Source of the DNA: Alphaproteobacteria bacterium | GTDB lineage: Bacteria; Pseudomonadota; Alphaproteobacteria; SHVP01 | Direction of reading: 5' to 3' | Assembly: GCA_009694165.1 (NCBI GenBank) | Contig: SHVP01000016.1 | Coordinates: forward strand, 1-36,380 | Length of the DNA: 36,380 bases | Shown here: positions 1 to 8,989 of the stretch, piece by piece | Layout of the letters: every line of letters begins with the position of its first letter | Numbering within the stretch: the stretch's first letter is position 1 | Position numbers and translations under genes: made by a program | Notes under the pieces: model-generated | Told to the model about the DNA's origin: nothing | The model's input: the letters and a program-made list of their open reading frames with translations, nothing else | Databases searched by the model: none

Positions 1-137
1 ACGTCACCGAAAACGCCTACCGCATCTTCTATCGCGAAACACTGCAAAACATCGCCGCCCTTCTCGCCGGCGAACCGACCCGCGTGATGCACCCCGCCGC
101 CGCCACCGATTTCTCGTTGCCCTGGTTCCTGGAGTAA
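1..137 (+). CDS. D-2-hydroxyacid dehydrogenase, C-terminal fragment (cut by window start)
   Basis: Reading from base 3 gives the last 44 residues of a protein that ends at TAA 135-137. The fragment starts VTENAYRIFYRET and ends PWFLE. It aligns closely with the C-terminus of the next gene (VTEKTYRMFFEDT), including the helix after the catalytic-His loop and a shared RVM-PAAA tail. It is therefore the end of a second member of the D-isomer-specific 2-hydroxyacid dehydrogenase family. The next gene starts 5 bp later, so the two are almost certainly cotranscribed tandem paralogues. Substrate specificity cannot be read from this fragment. Confidence 0.85.
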   Translation, partial: VTENAYRIFYRETLQNIAALLAGEPTRVMHPAAATDFSLPWFLE

Positions 138-142
138 CGGCC

Positions 143-1135
143 ATGCCGCGCATCGCCATCATCGACGACTACCTCAACAACGCCTTGCGCCTGGCCGACT
201 GGTCTAGCCTGCCGCCCGACTGCGGCCTTACCGTCTTCAACGATCACCTCGAGGACGAGGACGCCCTGGTCGCGCGCCTGCAGCCGTTCTCCATTGTCTG
301 CACGATGCGCGAGCGCACGGCGTTTACCCGTTCGCTGTTGCAGCGTCTGCCCCAGCTCAAACTCGTTTGCTCGACGGCGCCGCGCAACGCCGCGATGGAT
401 GTCGGCGCCGCGCGCGATCTCGGCATCCTGATGTGCGGCACACGCGCCCCCAATGGCGCCACGGCGGAATTGACCTGGGCGCTGATCCTCGGGCTGCTCC
501 GCAACGTGGGCGGCGAGCAGGCCCATGCCCGCGACGGCGGCTGGCAGCAGCGGATGGGGCGCGACGTTTCGTATCTTACGCTTGGGGTGATCGGCGTCGG
601 CCGCCTGGGCAGCCAGGTGGCCAAGGTCGGCAAAGCGTTCGGCATGACGGTGATCGGCTGGAGCCCTCATATGACGCCGGCACGGGCCGAGTCGGCCGGC
701 GCGGTCTGTGTGGCCAAGGATGACCTCTTTCGGCAGGCCGACATCGTCACCGTGCACATGGTGCTGCGCAAGGCGACGCGCGGCCTGGTGGGCGCGCGCG
801 AACTCGCCCTGATGAAGCGGGATGCCGTCGTCGTCAACACCTCGCGCGGCCCCATCGTCGACGAGCGGGCGTTGATCGCCGCGCTCGAAGCGGGCCGGAT
901 CGCCGGCGCGGCGCTCGATGCCTTCGACCGCGAGCCGTTGCCGCTCGATCATCCGTTCCGCCACCTGCCCAACGTGGTGCTGACGCCGCACGTGGGCTAT
1001 GTCACCGAAAAGACCTACCGCATGTTCTTTGAAGACACGGTCGAGAACATCGTCGCGTTCCTGGCCGGGCAACCGGTGCGGGTGATGAACCCGGCCGCTG
1101 CCGACGACCGCAGCCAGCCTTCGTTTTTGGCCTGA
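143..1135 (+). CDS. D-2-hydroxyacid dehydrogenase, NAD(P)-dependent
   Basis: This 330-residue protein is the full usual length for the D-isomer-specific 2-hydroxyacid dehydrogenase family, which interconverts 2-hydroxyacids and 2-oxoacids in the cytosol. The Rossmann glycine motif GVGRLG lies at residues 151-156. The catalytic residues sit in their normal contexts: Arg235 in NTSRGPIVD, Glu264 in DREPLP and His283 in TPHVGY. The ATG at 143 follows the stop of its paralogue by 5 bp, so the pair looks like one operon derived by tandem duplication. The exact substrate (glycerate, phosphoglycerate, glyoxylate or another) cannot be decided. The family call is secure. Confidence 0.93.
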   Translation: MPRIAIIDDYLNNALRLADWSSLPPDCGLTVFNDHLEDEDALVARLQPFSIVCTMRERTAFTRSLLQRLPQLKLVCSTAPRNAAMDVGAARDLGILMCGTRAPNGATAELTWALILGLLRNVGGEQAHARDGGWQQRMGRDVSYLTLGVIGVGRLGSQVAKVGKAFGMTVIGWSPHMTPARAESAGAVCVAKDDLFRQADIVTVHMVLRKATRGLVGARELALMKRDAVVVNTSRGPIVDERALIAALEAGRIAGAALDAFDREPLPLDHPFRHLPNVVLTPHVGYVTEKTYRMFFEDTVENIVAFLAGQPVRVMNPAAADDRSQPSFLA

Positions 1136-1240
1136 CTGCTGGCGGCGGTTAGGTGGGCGGACCCCGGTCGATGGCTGGGCCACGCGCCCGCCACCCCTTG
1201 ACAGGACCGGCCCCATTCCCTAAATCCGCGGCCGAAAGGG

Positions 1241-1267
1241 CTGGCACTCTCTGCCACTGACTGCTAA
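1241..1267 (+). promoter_or_regulatory. CIRCE operator (HrcA binding site) upstream of groESL
   Basis: The sequence reads CTGGCACTC, a 9-bp spacer, then GACTGCTAA. The CIRCE consensus is TTAGCACTC-N9-GAGTGCTAA, so the left arm matches at 7 of 9 positions and the right arm at 8 of 9, with exact spacing. It lies 46 bp upstream of the groES ATG, the usual place for HrcA-mediated heat-shock repression. The arms are imperfectly complementary, so binding may be weaker than for a perfect element. Confidence 0.85.
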
Positions 1268-1313
1268 GCATGCGCCAGCCCAGCACCAGACCGCCCAGGA
1301 AGGGAAAAAATCA

Positions 1314-3297
<1,984 letters not shown>

Positions 3298-3333
3298 TCC
3301 GATCAAGATGAGCGGTGGGTCTACCACCGACGG

Positions 3334-3361
3334 AAAAGGGGCGCTTCGGCGCCCCTTTTTT
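3334..3361 (+). terminator. Intrinsic terminator after groEL
   Basis: A perfect GC-rich stem (AAAAGGGGCGC, TTCG tetraloop, GCGCCCCTTTT) is followed by further Ts and begins 36 bp after the groEL stop. The UUCG-type loop and T tract make this a textbook Rho-independent terminator. Confidence 0.92.
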
Positions 3362-3536
3362 GCGCCGCGAGGGGCTTGCCTTTCCTGAGGCCGGTGGCAA
3401 ACCGCAAACTTGCCTCGGAAACGACGACCGGCCTGGCCCGATTGGTCATGACGGCACGCCGCTCCATGGTCGATGATGGCCGTGACGACGTCGCCGTGGG
3501 CGCTCGGTCGTCGCTGTATGCGCGGAGGTATAGCCG

Positions 3537-4550
3537 ATGAAAGCCATGGTCCTTGGCACCTTGGGCGGACCGGAGAAGCTGCGCTTGTGCGATCGGCCCC
3601 AACCCTCGCCTGGGCCGGGCGAGGTAATCGTGCGTCTGCGGGCGGCCTCGCTCAACTTCCGCGACACCCTCATTCTCAAGGGAGGCTATGGGGCGCGGCA
3701 GAAGACGGCCGACCTCGTGCCGCTGTCCGACGGGGCGGGCGAGGTGATCGCGGTCGGCCACGCCGTAAAACGGTGGCTGCCGGGCGATCGCGTGACTGGT
3801 TGCTTCTTCCAGGATTGGCTGGCCGGCGAGCCCAGCGAGGCCGTGCTCGATTCCGACCTCGGTCGCGCGCGCGACGGGGTGCTGGCGGAGTTCCGCGCGT
3901 TCGGCGAGCAGGGACTGGTGGCGACGCCCGCGCCGCTCTCCGACATCGAGGCGGCAGCGCTGCCCTGCGCCGCGCTCACCGCCTGGAGCGCGCTCGTCAC
4001 CTATGGCGGGGTGAGGGCCGGCGACGTGGTGCTAGTGCAGGGGACTGGCGGCGTGTCGCTGTTCGCGCTGCAGTTTGCCAAGGCGTGCGGCGCCCGCGTG
4101 ATCGTCACTTCATCGAGCGACGCCAAGCTCGAACGGGCGGCGGCGCTCGGTGCCGATTGTCTGATCAACTACGCCAGCGACCAGGACTGGGGCAAAACGG
4201 CGCTGCAATGGACCGGCGGTCGCGGCGTCGACAACGTCGTTGAAGTGGGCGGTGCCGGCACGCTGAAGCAGTCGATTCGTGCGGTGCGGCCGGGCGGCAT
4301 CATTTCCCTAATCGGCGTGCTGGCGGGCGCGCGCAGCGATTTTCTGATTCCGCTGATCGGCTCGCGCAATGTTTGCATCCAAGGAATTGCCGTCGGCCAC
4401 CGCGAGGGGTTCGAGGCGATGTTGCGCGCCATGGCAGTTCACCGGATAAAGCCGGTGATCGACCGCGTGTTCGCTCTCGCCGACGCAGCGGCGGCCTTCG
4501 ATCACCTTGCGGCCGGCCGCCACTTCGGCAAGGTCTGCATCGCGATCTAG
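3537..4550 (+). CDS. MDR-family NAD(P)-dependent alcohol dehydrogenase / quinone oxidoreductase-like
   Basis: The 337-residue protein has the GroES-like catalytic fold (PGPGEVIVRLRAASLNFRD at about 26-43, then PLSDGAGEVIAVG) followed by a Rossmann domain with the nucleotide motif GTGGVS at 169-174 and GADCLINY further on. The zinc-binding Cys/His pattern of classical alcohol dehydrogenases is not evident, so it belongs with zinc-independent quinone-reductase-like members of the medium-chain dehydrogenase family. The start has a good site (GGAGG, 8 bp before the ATG). It is transcribed alone after the groEL terminator and converges on the next gene with only 7 bp between stops. The substrate is unknown. 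Confidence 0.9.
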   Translation: MKAMVLGTLGGPEKLRLCDRPQPSPGPGEVIVRLRAASLNFRDTLILKGGYGARQKTADLVPLSDGAGEVIAVGHAVKRWLPGDRVTGCFFQDWLAGEPSEAVLDSDLGRARDGVLAEFRAFGEQGLVATPAPLSDIEAAALPCAALTAWSALVTYGGVRAGDVVLVQGTGGVSLFALQFAKACGARVIVTSSSDAKLERAAALGADCLINYASDQDWGKTALQWTGGRGVDNVVEVGGAGTLKQSIRAVRPGGIISLIGVLAGARSDFLIPLIGSRNVCIQGIAVGHREGFEAMLRAMAVHRIKPVIDRVFALADAAAAFDHLAAGRHFGKVCIAI

Positions 4551-4557
4551 ATCGGCG

Positions 4558-5733
4558 TCACGTTCCTTTGCGGGCGCTGAAGATGGCGCCGGGGCCGCGC
4601 TCGGGATCGAGGAGTTTCGTCTCGCCCGCCGCGACCCGCGTCACCCCGTGGTGCGCGATGGTGTCGGCCGCAAAGCCGGACGCCGCAAGCAGGGCCGTGG
4701 GATTGAGTTCTCGCCACGTCGCCTTGAATGGCTCGTTGTCGTAGTAACACTCCCAGTCCTCGAGGAACGCGTCGAAGGGCGACAGTCCGCGATAGAAGCG
4801 GCGCTCCGAGTGGACGGTAGCGCCGCCGGGCCGCAGCAGCCGGTGGCACTCCTTGAGGATGTTGAGGGCGGCCGTCCGCGCCGTCTCGTGAAACACGGCC
4901 GACGACACCACGAGGTCGAAGTGGCCGGCGGGAAAATCGGTGTGCTCGGCATTTTGTTGCGACAAATGGATCGTCTTGCCGAAGGCGGTGGCGCGCGCCA
5001 GCCCATAGCGGAGTTGGGCGGCCGACAGATCGATGCCGTGGATCTCGGCGCCGGGGAATGCGTCGACGTAGGGCAGCGTGTTGCGGGCGTTGCAGCAGCC
5101 GATGTCCAGCAGGCGGCGGACCTGTAGATCGGGAAACTTGAGCCGGACATATTGGACGATGTTGTTGGCGAAGCTTTCGCCGATCAGCTTTCCAGGCTTC
5201 TCCTCGATCTGATGGGCGCGCCCGCCGAGGAACATGAGAATATGGTAGTAGCCGCCGCGATCGGACACCGCACCGGCGTAGACGTCGTCGGCGGCGAGAT
5301 CGGCGTGATAGCCGCCCGGCATCGCGTGAATGTCGACGGCACTCATGTAGCGCGGCTGCTTTATGTTGGGAAGCAGGCGCAACGTGCTTTGGCCGCCGCC
5401 GATCTTGGCGGCCCGCTTGATCAGGTCGGGCAGTTGGCGCTCCACCGACTCGCCGATGCTGTCCCAGTGCAACTCGCGGAACGTTCGCGCCAGCGAACTC
5501 CACGCCTGATAGTAGGGCTGCGGGTCCATTGCCCGGTGCACGTCGTGGCGATCGATCGGCTCGTGGCCGTGCGCCCGCTCGAACGCCGGCTTAGCCATGC
5601 GGTCGTAGACGACCTTGAGGCCCGGATGAACGGCATCCCACAGGTGGATGCGGGAACTTGCCACGAAGTTCTGCCGCGCCAATTCATCGTGATTGGCGCG
5701 CGGCATCATCGGATGGGCATAGGGTTCCTTCAC
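4558..5733 (-). CDS. SAM-dependent class I methyltransferase with a long N-terminal domain
   Basis: The protein has 391 residues from a GTG at 5733; an ATG at 5709 is an alternative. Residues 208-217 (LLDIGCCNAR) form the SAM-binding motif I, followed by HGIDLSAAQL (232-241) and the motif IV-like HFDLVVSSAVFHE. About 190 residues precede this Rossmann domain. They are aromatic-rich and contain no motif I recognise, but include IHAMPGGYHADL and GYYHILMFLGGRAHQ, which look conserved rather than random. It lies 3 bp downstream of the solute-binding protein stop, so the two are almost certainly cotranscribed and translationally coupled. The target molecule is unknown. Confidence 0.85.
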   Translation of the reverse strand: MKEPYAHPMMPRANHDELARQNFVASSRIHLWDAVHPGLKVVYDRMAKPAFERAHGHEPIDRHDVHRAMDPQPYYQAWSSLARTFRELHWDSIGESVERQLPDLIKRAAKIGGGQSTLRLLPNIKQPRYMSAVDIHAMPGGYHADLAADDVYAGAVSDRGGYYHILMFLGGRAHQIEEKPGKLIGESFANNIVQYVRLKFPDLQVRRLLDIGCCNARNTLPYVDAFPGAEIHGIDLSAAQLRYGLARATAFGKTIHLSQQNAEHTDFPAGHFDLVVSSAVFHETARTAALNILKECHRLLRPGGATVHSERRFYRGLSPFDAFLEDWECYYDNEPFKATWRELNPTALLAASGFAADTIAHHGVTRVAAGETKLLDPERGPGAIFSARKGT

Positions 5734-5736
5734 GGG

Positions 5737-7251
5737 TCAATCCGCCAGGTCGATGTCGGCGTAATTAATCGTGACGTTGACCGGCTTGTAGTTGCGGATC
5801 CGCTTCGACAAGCCGTCGACCTGCAACTCCTCGTGCAGGAATAGGCCCCAGGCCTGGTCGCGATAGCGCTTCATCACCTGGGCCACGTATTGGTCGCGCT
5901 TGCCGGGGTCGAACTCCTCGTTGGCGAGCTGGATCACCGGTTCGATTTCCTGGTCGCACGTCCAATAAGACTGCGATTTGCAGGAGTGAACGGCATTGAT
6001 GCCGCGCATCGCCTCGATCGACGGATAGGCAACGTAGGGAGAGCTACGCACGACAATATCGCCCCACGGCGCCTGACCCAGGACTTTCTTCACCAGATCC
6101 GGCAGGGTCACCGGTCGAATTTCGAGATCGATCCCCGCCTGGGCGAGGCTCGCCGATACCTGCTGAAAGATGCTGGCGTATTCGGTGCGCGCCACCACCA
6201 CTTCGGCCTTCAGCTTGACGCCGTTGCCGTAGCCGGCCTCGGCCAGCAGCTTTTTCGCCATGGCCGGGTCATAGGGGTAGGGCTTGATGTCGGGCTGGTA
6301 GCCGAGTACCGAGCGCGCCGCCGGATGGCTGCCGACGACCGTCAGGCCGTGTAGCAGGGTCCGCACGTAGGTCTCTTTGTCGACGCCATAATTGAGTGCC
6401 TGGCGTACCCGGACATCCTTGAGCGGGCCGTCGACGGTGGTCCGCAGCGCCATCGCCACCACGGCGGGATACGGTGCGACGTTGAGCCTGCCGCCGAGTC
6501 GCTCGACCCGCTCCTTGTCGTCGGCGGCCAGGTCGAGCGCAACGTCGATCTGATCGGACAACAACGCCTGGAGGCGCGCCGCGGGCTCGGCCAGAACGGC
6601 GATCTCGAGGCGGTCGACTTTCGGCGCCCGCCACCCTTCGCGGAACGCGGTCGCCTGAACGCGTTCGGCGCCCCATTCGCTCACGCGGAACGGGCCGGTG
6701 CCAATCGGTTTCTTGGCGAAACCCTGGGGCCCGAGTTCGTTCCATGCCTTGGGTTCGAAAAGCCGGAGGTCCATCACCAGGCGCGGCAGCAGCGGCGAGG
6801 GTTCCTTGGTCCTGATCTCGACGGCCAGATCGTCGACGGCCTTCGCTCCGGCCAGCGTGCCGAGCACCAGGCGTGCCGCCGCCGTCGCTTGACCGGGCTC
6901 GCTCGCGAGAAATTCGATGTTGGAGACGACGGTCTGCGCGGTCAGGGGCTCGCCGTTCTGAAACCGCACGTTGGGGCGCAGCTTGAAGACCCAGTTGTCT
7001 TTTGCCTGGGCCTGCCACACCATAGCTAGACCGGGAACGACGGCGCCCTTCTCATCGACATAGGTGAAGGAATCGAAGAAGGCTTGGATGATCGGGGCTG
7101 TGACGACGCCGGCCCCGTTGTGCACGTGCCCCTGGCCGGGCGGCAGCACCGGCACACCGAAACGCAGCGTCTTTTCTGCCGCCATGGCCGAGCCGCTCGC
7201 CCCGGCCAACGCCGCGACGACGACCACCGCGAAACCAATCCGCCCCACCAT
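5737..7251 (-). CDS. ABC transporter substrate-binding protein, family 5 (peptide/nickel/opine type)
   Basis: The 504-residue protein has a cleavable Sec signal peptide (MVGRIGFAVVVVAALAGASG, with SAMA just before AEKTLRF). The ATG at 7251 was chosen because it starts the signal peptide and has GGGAGG close upstream. Family 5 features include the core TLRFGVPVLPPG, KPIGTGPFRVSEW and the DVRVRQALNYGVDKE signature. Proteins of this family bind peptides, opines or metal chelates in the periplasm for an ABC permease. No permease or ATPase gene is nearby, so it is an orphan binding protein or works with a distant transporter. It is the first gene of a two-gene unit with the methyltransferase. Confidence 0.92.
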   Translation of the reverse strand: MVGRIGFAVVVVAALAGASGSAMAAEKTLRFGVPVLPPGQGHVHNGAGVVTAPIIQAFFDSFTYVDEKGAVVPGLAMVWQAQAKDNWVFKLRPNVRFQNGEPLTAQTVVSNIEFLASEPGQATAAARLVLGTLAGAKAVDDLAVEIRTKEPSPLLPRLVMDLRLFEPKAWNELGPQGFAKKPIGTGPFRVSEWGAERVQATAFREGWRAPKVDRLEIAVLAEPAARLQALLSDQIDVALDLAADDKERVERLGGRLNVAPYPAVVAMALRTTVDGPLKDVRVRQALNYGVDKETYVRTLLHGLTVVGSHPAARSVLGYQPDIKPYPYDPAMAKKLLAEAGYGNGVKLKAEVVVARTEYASIFQQVSASLAQAGIDLEIRPVTLPDLVKKVLGQAPWGDIVVRSSPYVAYPSIEAMRGINAVHSCKSQSYWTCDQEIEPVIQLANEEFDPGKRDQYVAQVMKRYRDQAWGLFLHEELQVDGLSKRIRNYKPVNVTINYADIDLAD

Positions 7252-7544
7252 GCGAACCTCCCTGCAATAGGCACGAACGATTGCTATAGTAACGACCCTG
7301 GCGGCGCTGTCGTCATCTGTTGTCGCCCGGGCCCGGTGAAGATCAGGCATAGGCTGATTGCAAGCAACCGTAAGGGCGCCTCGCCCTGGACAGTCTATTC
7401 GGCCGCGACGCACCCGGTGCCACGAAGTGCTGATCGATCGTAGAGGTACCGCTGTGTCCCAACCAGGCGACCATGCTGTGCTGCCGCAAACCACCCATGA
7501 CGAGGGGGCGCGGCAGGAATTCCGGTCCTCGATGCGAACCGCGG
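7252..7544. other. Gene-free stretch upstream of the solute-binding protein
   Basis: About 290 bp contain no reading frame I can support. It must hold the promoter of the minus-strand solute-binding protein gene, and its first bases carry that gene's ribosome-binding site. I see no convincing paired -35 and -10 boxes. On the minus strand around 7380-7490 a short frame reads WLGHSGTSTIDQHF, which recalls the LGH motif of tyrosine recombinases, but it is too short to call. The stretch borders the accessory segment that follows. Confidence 0.4.
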
Positions 7545-7786
7545 TCATTCGCTGCAGGCTAGCCGCTTCGCGGTGTGCAAGAGTGCGGCGATTTCCCGGC
7601 GCCGTGCAATTCCGCTGAGTAGCGCCCGTGCTTGAAGGCGTTCCTATTGCCCTTTGGCGCGCCCGGAGACGGACCCCCGTGCATCCGGCATCGGCCGTTC
7701 GGCATCGCTGGGGATTGGCAAGCGTGCCCGCTCCTTGTCCGCGCCCCGCAACGTCGGCTCTTGTTCATCGGCTGTTCGTCTTGCAT
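7545..7786 (-). pseudogene. HGGxSTG-type small protein, frameshifted
   Basis: From the ATG at 7786 (or 7768, giving MNKSRRCGARTRSG) the product contains a Cys-rich start (CGARTRSGHACQSPAM, GRCRMHGG) followed by SPGAPKGNRNAFKHGRYSAE. This matches the small HGGxSTG family common in alphaproteobacterial accessory regions and often linked to phage-like genes; its function is unknown. After AE the frame goes wrong. The family's usual continuation reappears in another frame (RRREIAALLHTAKRLACSE, stop TGA at 7547-7545), so a net indel lies at about 7601-7612. In the annotated frame the product would instead end with an unrelated tail. It overlaps the 3' end of the next gene in a different frame. Confidence 0.7.
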
Positions 7787-7962
7787 AGGGTTGATCCTCG
7801 GTTTTTGAACATACCCCTCCCCCCGCCTCGATTGTCCCAACCACCGCCTGGCCGCCGGCATGGACGTGGACATGCTCGACGACCACCTTCTGCTGCCCCT
7901 TGCCGCGATGGCGGTTCAATGCTTCGAGCAAGGTGGCAAAGCTCCGGGACAGTGGCAACCGC
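7644..7962 (-). pseudogene. 5'-truncated partner gene of the HGGxSTG family
   Basis: Only the C-terminal part remains. The readable homology starts near RSFATLLEALNRHRGKGQQK (from about 7946) and runs through VEHVHVHAGGQAVVG to a tail with PIPSDAERPMPDAR and stop TAG at 7646-7644. From memory of related sequences, the KGQQKV-VEHVHVHAGGQA segment is typical of a conserved hypothetical protein encoded directly upstream of HGGxSTG genes in alphaproteobacteria. The N-terminal part is missing: the remnant abuts the stop codon of the DNA glycosylase, so the break lies within about 20 bp of 7963. Its last ~140 bp also encode the start of the HGGxSTG protein in another frame. Confidence 0.6.
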
Positions 7963-8490
7963 CTAACCCGAGAACCTGCGCCTATCGGGTGTAAGAGCCG
8001 CCACGACGGCCAACATTTGTTTAGCTTCATCCTCGCGTTTCGCGTACGGGCTTGGCATGCGAATCGTGCAATACATTCTTTGTCCCAACATTGGCGCGGC
8101 TATCTCAGCGGCTTTGGCGAACACGAACACTACAATCGGCCTTGCGCCGCCAATCCCTTCGAGGCGCAAAACGAACTCGCGCGCTCCGGTTGCGAGTTCA
8201 TGACGGCTCAATTCTTTCGCTGATGCCGTAGGCCGACGGACCAAATCAGCGAATCCGAAGCCTAAGCCAAATGCAAACTCATCCTGCCGACTTTCCGGCA
8301 GGGGACCGACAATTCCGTAGTTCGGCAACCGCCGCCAAAATCGCCTGCCCAAGGTTCCTTGGTAGTAATGACCGTTCGCCACAGACACGGGGGAAGGGTT
8401 GATTCCGACGAACACGGCCCTCAATCCTGGACGGAGAAACTCCTGCAGCGTTTTCGTGGGTTGCCCTTCGACCAGAATCGTTTCTCTCAT
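7963..8490 (-). CDS. Mug/TDG-like uracil (mismatch) DNA glycosylase
   Basis: The 175-residue protein matches the length of the Mug/TDG family of the uracil-DNA glycosylase superfamily, which removes uracil, thymine or modified bases from mismatched DNA. Motif A is VFVGINPSPVSVANGHYY at about 31-48, then RRFWRRL. The family segment GFADLVRRPTASAKELSRHEL parallels Mug VTKLVDRPT-ANE-SKQEL. The second active-site loop is MPSPYAKRE rather than NPSGLS, so substrate preference may differ. The ATG at 8490 lies 11 bp after the stop of the hsdR remnant with a GGATAGGA stretch before it, suggesting it was the gene following hsdR in a restriction operon. The surroundings are accessory and decayed, but this frame is intact. 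Confidence 0.82.
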   Translation of the reverse strand: MRETILVEGQPTKTLQEFLRPGLRAVFVGINPSPVSVANGHYYQGTLGRRFWRRLPNYGIVGPLPESRQDEFAFGLGFGFADLVRRPTASAKELSRHELATGAREFVLRLEGIGGARPIVVFVFAKAAEIAAPMLGQRMYCTIRMPSPYAKREDEAKQMLAVVAALTPDRRRFSG

Positions 8491-8501
8491 CCGACGGCTT
8501 C

Positions 8502-8989
8502 CTATCCCGCAATCGTCGTATTCGCGGCTTCTGGGGGGTTGCTCGTCAGATCGTAAACCATGTTGCTTACGAAGCGTCTGAATGACTCATTTTCGACGAA
8601 TTGCTTATAGACCTGGGTGTCTTCTTTCAGCAGCGTTTGCATCACTTTGCTCAGGGCCTGATCGTGAGCCATCCGCGCCGTATGGGGGTGTTTGTTTTGG
8701 CATTCTGGTATGCATTGTCAGCTGCAACTTTCGGGGCAATGTCCTCGCGGATGCGCTTTGCGACGCGATCGGCGCCCGTAAACAGTGTCCCGAACTGTTC
8801 GTTGAAGGACTTGAGGATGTAACTAAGGCGATCGAGTTCGGGCTCACCCTTGCGCCCACCGCCTTCGGTCGGGACGGGCTCAATCTCCGCGTCCGTGTCC
8901 GGCAGCGCAATCTTCATCGCCGCTTTCTTCTCGATGCGGTAGCTGTCCATGTCGATGGCCTCGAGGACGCCCTTGGCGAGGTCCTCTTC
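8502..8989 (-). pseudogene. hsdR: Type I restriction enzyme HsdR, C-terminal remnant, frameshifted
   Basis: About 162 residues match the C-terminal region of EcoEI-type HsdR subunits. It starts EEDLAKGVLEAIDMDSYRIE, continues with DAEIEPVPTEGGG, EPELDRLSYILKSFNEQFG and KVAADNAYQNAKTNTP, and after a frame change reads HTARMAHDQALSKVMQTLL and ends at TAG 8504-8502. The frame change needs one extra C in the run of five G/C at 8684-8688. The ATPase/translocase and nuclease domains (well over 500 residues) are absent, and homology starts at the base after the acyl-CoA ligase stop codon (8992-8990), which marks a recombination junction. It cannot act as a restriction enzyme. Its GC is visibly lower than that of its neighbours. 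Confidence 0.88.

Noticed and set aside
29..1216. A 395-codon open frame opposite the D-2-hydroxyacid dehydrogenases
   Set aside because: It is antisense to two genes with clear catalytic motifs, and its product is an Arg/His/Asp-rich shadow with no motifs.
7380..7500. Short minus-strand frame with WLGHSGTSTIDQHF, suggesting a tyrosine recombinase end
   Set aside because: Only the LGH-like string fits; there is no catalytic Arg, His or Tyr context and the piece is about 50 residues, so no integrase is called. A search with this peptide would decide.
5737..7548. A 603-codon version of the solute-binding protein with a longer N-terminus
   Set aside because: The first 99 codons are Arg/Ser-rich without homology, while the ATG at 7251 has a strong ribosome-binding site and directly begins a signal peptide.
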